Shown here piece by piece: positions 34,146 to 42,570 of a stretch of DNA of 64,000 bases. A model generated the notes under the pieces. The model was not told where the DNA came from, did no database searches, and saw only the letters and a program-made list of their open reading frames with translations. Source of the DNA: Adiantum capillus-veneris (taxonomy: Eukaryota; Streptophyta; Polypodiopsida; Polypodiales; Pteridaceae); assembly GCA_014529385.2 (NCBI GenBank), contig CM043963.1:111444912-111508911 (forward strand), written 5' to 3'. The position numbers were made by a program, and so were the translations under genes. Numbering within the stretch: position 1 is the stretch's first letter; the number at the start of each line of letters is the position of its first letter.

Positions 34146-34197
<52 letters not shown>

Positions 34198-34826
34198 AGC
34201 AAGCAAGAGGGTCTCTATCATCCATGAGGAAGGAGGCTTCTCTCTCAAATCAGAAGCAAGGTCGAGCCTTGATTGAAGAGGGACCTTTGCATGAACAAAG
34301 GATACTTGAAAAGAGGTAATCAGAGCCTGACGGCAATTAAAGCAAATCGATTAAAGAAGAAGTCGAAGCTTGAGAATGACACTTAAGGCAATGCAACACG
34401 CAAAAAGCAGGAAGTTCCAGCACAGTTGGTAATAATTGAAGCATGATGATCGACAGAGTGAACTTGCATGAGGTTTGCAGAATCTTGGGAGTAGAAGAGG
34501 CAGATAAAGCGACATGAGGGAGCTTCCATCACAGTCATCAACTAAAAATTGATTAAACATTCTGTTAAGCCCCGGTGTCGTTAACGGCCCGGTTAATTCT
34601 GTTAAGCCACGTGTTGTTAACGGCCCGATTAATTCTGTAAAGCGAGAGCTTAAACTCTTAGTTAGCAGATGATCCAAGTGACAATGCTGTTAATAGCCCT
34701 CCTTGGCTAAGAACTAATTGCCAGAGTCAGTTACATCAGATGTTTTTGTTCTCTCTCTTTCACACCTCTCACAGCTAGAGGCCCGGCGCCTGCCTTGCTC
34801 ACGTTTCGAACACATATCCCCCGATA
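32508..34826 (+). repeat. Element B 5' LTR
   Basis: It starts TGTCATGCAGCTCC and ends near catatcccccgata. It contains a purine-only-like tract (about 33540-33745, GAA/GAAA rich) and several long (CT)n runs at about 33911-33950, 34033-34051, 34074-34115 and 34150-34192. Open frames through these tracts are artefacts. The 3' LTR has far shorter CT runs. Confidence 0.85.
33540..33745 (+). repeat. Polypurine (GAA/GAAA) tract in B LTR
   Basis: About 200 bp made almost entirely of A and G. A related tract is in the 3' LTR at about 38460-38605. Such strand asymmetry can form triplex DNA; whether it does is unknown. Confidence 0.85.
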
Positions 34827-34830
34827 TCTT

Positions 34831-34850
34831 TGGTGAACCCGACGCGAAAC
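34831..34850 (+). promoter_or_regulatory. Candidate primer binding site of element B
   Basis: TGGTGAACCCGACGCGAAAC begins four bases after the 5' LTR end. Position and the TGG start fit a tRNA primer site, but I cannot assign the tRNA with confidence. Confidence 0.5.
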
Positions 34851-34871
34851 GAGCTGGGGTGGGAGGTAAAG

Positions 34872-36309
34872 ATGGAGATGCTAGAACAACTAAAGCACTT
34901 TATTGACAATTTCGGTTCTAATGAATTTGATAAAAATCTAACAGTTGCAGATTTGCCAAAAATGATGGAAGTATTTCAGGGATGTGTGCAGGAAGCGAAA
35001 GCTATGCAGATAAAAAATCAAATTGATGATGCTGTAGAGATGGCACTTGATGATGTATGGGAGCAGTATCGTGTTTTTCAGGGATATGATCCAGAAAGTT
35101 TTATTGCATGTTACGAAGCTGAGATGAAGAACCGAAAATGTTCCAGAAGATCGGATAATTGCAGCTTTTGAGGAGGTTGTAAACTCGGATTTTAAAAAGC
35201 AGGTTCAAGAACTGGTAGAAGCATATCCCACATGGTGGGACTATTTTGCAGAGGAATTTATTTGCGAAAGCTCAAGGATTCTAGATCTAGAAATAAAAGA
35301 GATTACTAAACGAAGCCAGGTTGTCTTCAGTAAAGGTGAAGGAAATCAGATGCAGTTCCTCAACTATGATGAATTCTAGGAGCATATTTCTGCAAGAAGC
35401 AAAGCCAAAGAAAATGCGAAGTTAAAAGTAGCAGATTCAGAGAAGCATATTTTGAGCAACGAAGAAAAGGTAAACGATGAATTTGATGCTCAAACAGGCT
35501 TATATGATTTTTTTTCATGATTGCTCGCATGGATGCTACCTCCAATAATGGTTTCAAAGACATAGACTGTACAACAAGTGGTTCACAAGCTGCTGACCTT
35601 GACATGGGTTATGCTGAAGGAGTTCATCAAGCAAATGAGCCTCTACAGGACTAAAACTATCAGCACTGTAGTCGAGCAAGACAACATGTTTGCTGCTGAT
35701 GAGTGCATAAATAAAGCTATTACATACACAATAACTGATGAAGTGACTAAAATTGTGGACCCAGCATAGGATGAGCCTGAGGATGTCAATGAACCTATGA
35801 TTTCTACTAACCATATATTTGCATATGCTATTATCATGGAAGAAGATGCCATAATCGATGATTTCTTGTCTATATTTGAAGAAGATGATTATGACAGTAT
35901 AGAAGAGATTTCTGATGTGTGTACTTCTTCAGAGGGGGTGCCAAATAAGCCTTTGCAGTGCTATGATGTATTGCTAAGTAACAAGGATGCAGATGAGGAA
36001 GCAGAGGATGATATGGATGAGTATGAAGATTGCTTAGATCATGATGATTGTGAACAGGTTATCAACAGGGATTTTACATCTATGCTTGTAGATGGACTGC
36101 ATGAGGAGATAACTCCTACAATTTTGATTAATGTTGAGACTTCTAAGGGCGATTTTCTCGAGGATGCCACGAATGAAGATCTACATGATAAAGCCGTTTT
36201 TCATGATCAAATGCTAAATCATCCTTTATACTGCATAAAGTGCACAAGGTTTTTCATTTCCTTGGACAATGTGCCAAATGTGCCTGGATTTGGATGCTAT
36301 TCCTATTGA
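34872..36309 (+). pseudogene. Element B gag-like ORF, broken
   Basis: The first ATG gives MEMLEQLKHFIDNFGSNEF, 46 bp after the LTR. It is open to about 35171, with EQYRVFQGYDPESFIACYEAEM. The reading then shifts frame and continues with FEEVVNSDFKKQVQELVEAY and PTWWDYFAEEFICE. This hydrophobic-aromatic pattern is reminiscent of a gypsy capsid but too weak to name. A further segment (35797-36309) is strongly acidic (DADEEAEDDMDEYEDC). There is no zinc knuckle and no pol. If a gag, it could help package the element's own RNA. Confidence 0.4.
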
Positions 36310-37280
36310 TGCTTATTTCAGTGTTGTCTTGGCTTCCAATAAAAGGGAGTTATATTTCTTTAATGCTTGCTGGTGACGCGCTTAAGTTGCCAAAAATTTA
36401 CGAGATGTGGGTGCTGCACTATGCTTTAGGTGAAGCTCTAGTATATTGTAGAGCCCGTCAATGCTATGTGATCTCGATAGTGTTTGATCAAGAACATTCT
36501 AAGGATATTCACAAGAAGATTCAATATGGATGGATATTTTTAAGTATGTATTGTAATTGCATACTATTTGAACCAGGGGTAGCATATTTACACAAAAAAT
36601 GCTTGATGTTGATTGATACATGAAATGTATGCTCATGTGGATATTATGATGCTTTAGTGTGTGGGAAATTCCTTATTATTCCATTTGATCCTGGGGTTAC
36701 TAAAGTGCAAGTTACAGATTCAAAGGATACCAGATGCCTAATGTAGCAGGTTGCATGGTGCAAGGTTTTGTTTTTCTAGATTATGCTAAGTCAAAAGAGT
36801 GTTTGGTTATGCATACGATAAGATTACATGGCTGGCTTCCAATTGACTTCTTTGGACAATTGATGAAGTATTTTCACATCTTTTGAGTTGGTTCTGCTAC
36901 ACGAGAACTTGAAGTAAAGGACTTGACAGCCATTCTGTGTGCGGACATAGTAAAGCATACTTGAGCTTGACAGGGTTCCCTAAGGCGAGTTTAATGATCA
37001 AGCCGTGTGCATCATTAACTGGAGCACTTGAGTATGGTGGGGTTCACTAAACAGACTTTCCATAATTGAATGCTTTGAGGATACGGCAGATGTGGTTCAA
37101 AGATTTTTGATGGGCAACTACCTAATGATTAAGCTAGAACATTGATGACAGGGGATAAGCCTTATTTTATTTTTCATATGTTTATTAGTTAAGTGAGTCT
37201 GATGATGGCAAAGAGCATAAGGTACATATAGCAGATGCAGATGAAAGTGCAGTTGGCACAGACTGGAGGCTGTGCAGGTT
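36310..37280 (+). other. Element B 3' internal region
   Basis: An open frame at 36240-36623 has a hydrophobic N-terminal part (LFLLMLISVLSWLP) but overlaps the acidic ORF in another frame and matches nothing I know. The remainder to the polypurine tract is stop-rich. I see no supported gene. Confidence 0.4.
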
Positions 37281-37293
37281 TAGAGGGGGTGGA
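37281..37293 (+). promoter_or_regulatory. Polypurine tract of element B
   Basis: tagagggggtgga directly precedes the TGTCATG start of the 3' LTR. Confidence 0.75.
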
Positions 37294-39591
37294 TGTCATG
37301 CAGCTCCGCTCCCATGCTAAGAAAGATGCCAAAAAAATGTATATCAAGCTTATTTGAAGCTTACCCAATTAATGGTCAGTGATCCGGGCTTGTTAATAGG
37401 CCAAGTTTAATAATTAATGTATGTCAGATGCGGCTTAAAAGGACCAACAAATACCTTAATGATGCCAAAAATGAGTGTTCTTTTAGTGAGCATAGATGGA
37501 AGATTATGATCTAGAATTGCACTTCCTGAAGTGCTCTATCGGCCTGTCTTTACGGCTCATCGATTGGAGCTACGGTGAAGAAGTTATGGCAGTTTGAAGT
37601 TTAAGTCGATTTTGCAGATCCTCACCGGATTGGGCAGTTGCAATAGCTAAGGGGACAGAAATGAAATGAATGCATGGGCTTAAAGTGCTCACTTTGTAGA
37701 GCGCGTTGGTCTTTTCAGATCAGTGATCGAAGTTTCGGCTGCCAAGTTATTGGTTGTTAACGATTCACGGGGGCCAGTGCCGTTCCGGTTCGGTCGGCTT
37801 GGTTGGTGTGTCAGTTGGGAGATTTTGTCTTTCGTCCAGATTTTGTAATGCAATAATTGCGGGGAATGTAAACACGGTTGCAACAAGGAAGCTCTAGGGA
37901 AGTTAACTATATGCAAAGGGAATGCCTTTCAGCAAATAGAATCACCTAAATTGTATCTTAATGGCCTGTGGTGATGTCCACAATACTAAAATGGGCAACA
38001 ATACTCACGATGGTCGAGGGCGGTTGGAGAAAGAAGTTGTGCTTCGCAAAGCTTTCCCAGTATGTACGCCAAAAGTGGTGCCCAACTAAAGCATTGTATG
38101 GCCGACATGTATGCCCAAATGTGATGCCCTTACGAAGGAAGCCCGCTGAATGAGGCACTAAAGCCACCCAAAATCCGACCGCCCACGGCAAGTGAAGATG
38201 GTCGCCCGTGGGATGGCCAATTAAAAGAGGGTGTTGATTGTATGTGAAAAGAAAAAAGAGAGAGGGCAACGATGGCGCCGTCGACGTCGTTGCCCCTCTT
38301 CAAAACAAAGCTTTAATAAGTTGTTTTTTAAAAAATATATATTGGGGGAAAAGGAAGAGGAAGGGAAAGGAACTGCGCCGTCGTTGCCCCTCTTCAAAAC
38401 AAAGCTTTAATAAGTTGTTTTTTTTCAAATATACATTGGGGGAAAAGGAAGAGGAAGTGAAAGGAGGGCCATGGAGAAGAAGACGAGAAGAAAAGAAAGA
38501 AGAAGAAAACAAAGAAAGAAGAAGAGAAGGAAAGAAAAGAAAGAAGAGAAGAAAAGAAAGAAAGAGAAGGAAAGAAAGGAAGAAGAAGAAGAAGAAAAAA
38601 GAGGGAAGAGCTCCGACGCAAAAAAAAAAAAGGCAAGGAGGAGACCTCGGTTAGCAAAGCTCGGAAGAGAGGAGGGGTTGCGGGGATTTCTCTCGCTCTC
38701 GGCATCGAGGAAGAGCAAAAGAAGGTAAAGCAAAGCGGAGGGCTCTCTCCCGCTCTTTCTTGTCCTCGGACACAAGGTCAAAGTTGCTCTCTCTCGGCCA
38801 TGGCGACATAGGGGATCCAGGAGGGTTAAGGCTCTCTCTTTCTCTCTCGTTATCGAAGCTAAGCAAGCATCAATCTCTCTCTCTGTCTCTCTCAGACATC
38901 CCTCTCCGTAGAGTTAAGAAGAAAGCAAAACCAAGGATCTCTCTCTCATACATAAGCAAGCAAGAGGGTCTCTATCATCCATGAGGAAGCAAGCTTCTCT
39001 CTCGGATCAGAAGCAAGGTTGAGCCTTGATTGAAGAGGGAGCTTTGCATGAACGAAAGATACTCAAAAACAGGTAATCAAAGGTACACAAAGCCTGACGG
39101 AAATCAAAGCAAGTCAGTCGAAGCTTGAGAACGACAATTAAGGCAGTGCAACACGCAAAAAGCAGGAAGTTCCAGCACAGTTGGTAATAATTGAAGCATG
39201 ATGATTGGCAGAGTGAACTTACATGAGTTTTGCAGAATCTTGAAAGAAGAAGATGCAGATAAAGCAACATGAGGAAGCTTCCATCATCGTCATCAGCTAA
39301 AAATTGATTAAACATTCTGTTAAGCCTCGATGTCGTTAACGGCTCGGTTAATTCTGTAAAGCAAGAGCTTAAACTCCTAGTTAGCAGATGATATCCAAGT
39401 GATGGCGCTGTTAATAGCCCGCCTTCGCTAAGAACTAAGTTGTACGCAAAACATTAATCAATTAATTGAAGGGTACGGTGATTTCCAGAGTCAGTTGCAT
39501 CAGTTGTTCTTGTTCTCTCTCTTTCACACCTCTCACAGCCAGAGGCCCCGGTGCTTGACTGGCTCACGTTTCAAATACATATCCCCTGACA
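37294..39591 (+). repeat. Element B 3' LTR
   Basis: Partner of 32508-34826. It ends at ctgaca, giving TG...CA ends. It has short CT runs, and a local duplication of about 100 bp at about 38285-38465 in which the segment from tcgttgcccctcttcaaaac through ggaagaggaag occurs twice; the 5' LTR has it once. Confidence 0.85.
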
Positions 39592-40330
39592 ATATCCTCA
39601 TCAGTTTGTATGCTTGCCTGATGAACACATGAATGAGACGATGATTCTTGGAATTCCCTGGATGCGGACATACAAAGCAGTACCAGACTAGGATACAAAT
39701 CGGCTAAAGCAATCACCTAAAGACGGACAACTCATTGTTCCAATTGCACCAAGCAAGGAGGAATGGAAAAGAAGCAATCAGCAGGCCAAACCACGAAGTA
39801 GTCAATCTTCTCCATCCCCTCGACAATCAAATGCTACAAGTAGCATGCAAGAAGGCAGGCACATTTGGGTACCCAAAGCACATCTTAAGGATAAACTAAT
39901 TCAAATTTGGGTGCCTAAGACTTCACCAACAAAGCAAAGGCAGGTTCCAAGGGTAAAGACACAGAGACGACCATCTCCGCACAAGGAACCTAACATGAAA
40001 TTGGTTTGGAAGAAAAAGGAGCACTTATCCTCTCCACATACTGTAAAGCCAATCAAGCAAGGGCAAGTTAAGTCTCAAAAGACTCCTCCATGCCATACAG
40101 CAACAAGCAAACCGAGCTACCAATGGCGAGAAAAAGCTCGACAACCGTCAAAAGTGCTACCAACAGCTCAAGCAATCAGGGTGCTAAAGCATCTTGATGG
40201 TACAATTAAACAGAGAGCACACAAGCTACAACATTTCCTCTTTGAAAGACATCAGCAACAAACCTCGACATCAGAAACCCTTGAGTTATTACTCAAGACC
40301 CAGCTCTTGCAGCACAACATATTGGTTTAA
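39592..40330 (+). pseudogene. Element X protease-like domain C half and WVPK tail
   Basis: Immediately after element B, one frame gives HQFVCLPDEHMNETM, then ILGIPWMRTYKAVPD at about 39644-39690, the retropepsin C-terminal motif, and then a stop. From 39845 a basic, Ser/Pro/Gln-rich tail follows with HIWVPKAHLKD, QIWVPKTSPTK and LVWKKKEHL. It ends at 40330. The tail repeats the WVPK theme of element Y. Together with 32230-32507 this was one continuous C-terminal region before B inserted. Confidence 0.65.
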
Positions 40331-40460
40331 ATTGAATCGATCTTCAAAGCATGGTAGGGCCAACCACGACTATGCATAGGGCACACAGTCGTCCCGGAGT
40401 ACGCCATCTAGGAGGGGTGGAAGCAGGGCACTAAGTACTAAGTAATTAAGGGCAATGTTT

Positions 40461-40476
40461 GAAGAGGGAGGAAAAG
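40461..40476 (+). promoter_or_regulatory. Polypurine tract of element X
   Basis: gaagagggaggaaaag lies about 130 bp after the last X stop and 5 bases before TGTTAACG, a possible LTR start at 40482. It fits the expected priming site for X. Confidence 0.7.
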
Positions 40477-40481
40477 TTCGA

Positions 40482-41140
40482 TGTTAACGTGTGATTTTTT
40501 GTAAAATTACCTAATAATGTCCTTATAATTCATCATCAAGGAAAAATTCACAGATAATATCTTCTCGATTAGTGTAAATAATGTATATACTATCAAAAAA
40601 TCATCAAAATTAGTCATTTTTTGGATATTTTTCATCATTTTTATTGGTAATGAGGCTTAAAAATAAAAAACTCCAACAAAAAACAATAAAACTGTGCTTT
40701 CAATGAATTTTCTTAATTATGGATTTTTAATTTACTTTTTTTAGAGCATTTTGCTATTTTCTTTGATTTTTCCAAATAAATAGGTCAAAAATTAATAATA
40801 ATAATAGAAAATCTCAGATGGAAAAACGAAAGACACAATGGTGATTAGAAAGACAAGGCGGATAGACACAAAAATTTTCAATGAAATCAGAAGATGGAAG
40901 CGGGAAGCCTAGATTAGGCGGCCAGGCCTACTTTTACAAAATTCTTGCAAAATGAGCTACAGGAATCCAATCAGGAAATTTTTGAGTCTAACATAGAGTT
41001 TACGGCCTAGTTGGACTAATGGGGGAATTTGATGAAAATTGGTTAGGGAAGTCCGGGTATATATATCTAAGGTAGGCTAAAACCACCTCATTTCCACTTG
41101 CATCCTTTGCAGAGAGAGATTTTGGCCTCTTTCGCGCAAC
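40482..41140 (+). repeat. Putative LTR shared by X (3') and P1 (5')
   Basis: It starts TGTTAACGTG after the polypurine tract. It contains a good TATA box, gggtatatatatc, at about 41056-41068, followed by a leader-like stretch and TTTTTGGAGCCCACAG near 41145 that could be a primer site. The right end is uncertain (perhaps cgcgca near 41139). No second copy was found in the window, so calling it an LTR rests on context only. Confidence 0.45.
41058..41066 (+). promoter_or_regulatory. TATA box in putative LTR
   Basis: tatatatat lies in an otherwise mixed context about 130 bp upstream of a splice-donor-like site. It is a plausible promoter for the P1 transcript; transcription is not shown. Confidence 0.4.
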
Positions 41141-41196
41141 CTTTTTGGAGCCCACAGTTGACCATTTTCAGCGCCGTTTCACACAAGACATGAGGG

Positions 41197-42565
41197 GTAA
41201 GTTCTTTACTCGTCAATGATCCATTTTGTACGGCCGATAGCTAGTTTAAAGCCCTAGAAAAAACCTTAGAAATCGAGTAGTGCACGAAGACCTATGACCT
41301 AAAACTGACCATAGCGGTCTGTCAGCTTGATCAAATCAGATGGGATTTGAACCATAGCATGCCCTAACATAATAGAACCTTTCTATATCATCAGTTGACC
41401 ATTCGGAAGGGGTCGAGGGGGTCCCCGATAGAAAAGTTAGGTTTTTGGCAAATGCTAGAATTCCTACGTGACTCCACAGGTGGCTTGCTTATGAGGTCCA
41501 TATACAATGTATATGATTGGTTTGGTGAAATCCATCAAGAAAATCCCTTGAAAAGCAGAAAACGGCTCGAAGGTTACAAAGCGTCGAATTCGACATACGG
41601 GGTCAAACTGACTTCAAATGAGCCAGAGTTGGACAGGTTGCTTCACGACTATGTTGCAGACAAGTCCAAGTCCTCAAAGTTGGCCAACCAACCCAACAGG
41701 CACACAAAGCACAAAGTGATGTCGGCATGACCAAACTTGACCAAATTCAATTTAGGACTTGTATTAGGTGTATGGAATATGTCTAGGTCAAATTTTGTGA
41801 GTTTTGCAAAGAAATTGTCACTGTTGTAAATAATCGTGATTATTTACTTTTGCATCAGTTTTGCTTGGAAATTGTCAGCTCACCTCACCTATCATGTGTA
41901 CAAACCTATTATATGCCAAAAATCAAGTATGAACCAAAATGACCACCCATTACTTGGAAAATTGTCAAAAAACACAAAGAAGTCTTAGCAAGCCAAATTC
42001 TTGGTTATGGACCACATTTCTTGATCCAAATCACCTTATATCTCATACATAGGGTCTATACAATGCCTAAAACCAGTTTGTACCAAAAAATGTCAAGTTT
42101 GGAAGAAAAGTTAATAATCACGATTCTTTACTTTTTGGTCAAAATTGAGGAGTTTTGATATTTTGCCATCATATATCCAAAGTACATGATGTGTTGAGCC
42201 CACTAACCAAATTTGAACCAATTTGGATCTCAAAATCTCAAATTTTCTTTATATCTAATGTTTCAGAGACCTAAAGCCAAAATCTGGTACCATTTTCACC
42301 CTATGCATCCAAATGAGCCCATATTTCACTCAGAGCATGCCTTTGGTATATACTTCAAGCCTATGAAGCCAAGTTTGCAAAAAGTTGGAAAATTTCCTCA
42401 GTTGTAAATAATTGCGTTGCAAAAATTTGTTTTGACTTCACAGTTTTGTTCCTTGCATGTTTTTACGCATCTTTGCTTGTTCAAAAATTGATTTGAAGCA
42501 AATTGGACCAAAATTGTCAGCATTTCAGTCTAAAGGACATTTTCAGCACTCTATTTAATGAACAG
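41197..42565 (+). other. Candidate leader intron of P1
   Basis: The donor GTAAGT is at 41197 (preceded by gaggg) and the acceptor tttaatgaacag ends at 42565, 5 bases before the P1 ATG. The 1.37-kb interval has no coding sequence and carries three palindrome-bearing units. The P2 copy likewise has an acceptor (ttattagcag) one base before its ATG. Splicing is inferred from the sites. Confidence 0.5.
41826..42425 (+). repeat. Tandem ~288-bp units with ~22-bp palindrome (array 2)
   Basis: Copies are at 41826-41847 (GTAAATAAT / CGTG / ATTATTTAC, perfect arms), 42110-42131 (GTTAATAAT / CACG / ATTCTTTAC) and 42404 onward (left arm GTAAATAAT kept, right arm lost). Spacing is 284 and 294 bp, the same as array 1. 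The intervening sequence is AT-rich and only loosely conserved. Confidence 0.8.
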
Positions 42566-42570
42566 GAGCC

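Larger units (their letters stand above)
32508..39591 (+). mobile_element. LARD-like LTR element B nested in X
   Basis: Direct repeats at 32508-34826 and 37294-39591 (about 2.3 kb each) flank a 2.47-kb internal region with no RT, integrase or RNase H. A primer-site candidate follows the first LTR and a polypurine tract precedes the second. This is the structure of a large retrotransposon derivative that depends on another element's proteins. It splits the protease-like domain of X. I could not identify a convincing target duplication, so the ends are uncertain by a few bases. Confidence 0.85.

Noticed and set aside
34831-34850. Naming the tRNA that primes element B
   Set aside because: The sequence starts TGG as expected, but I could not match it to a tRNA 3' end with confidence.
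36240-36623. Membrane protein ORF in element B
   Set aside because: The hydrophobic stretch is in a frame overlapping the acidic coding frame and is not preceded by a plausible start context; more likely an alternate-frame shadow.
32503-39600. A target-site duplication for element B
   Set aside because: Left flank catgt and right flank atatc do not match, and shifting either LTR end by a few bases did not give a convincing pair, so none is claimed.
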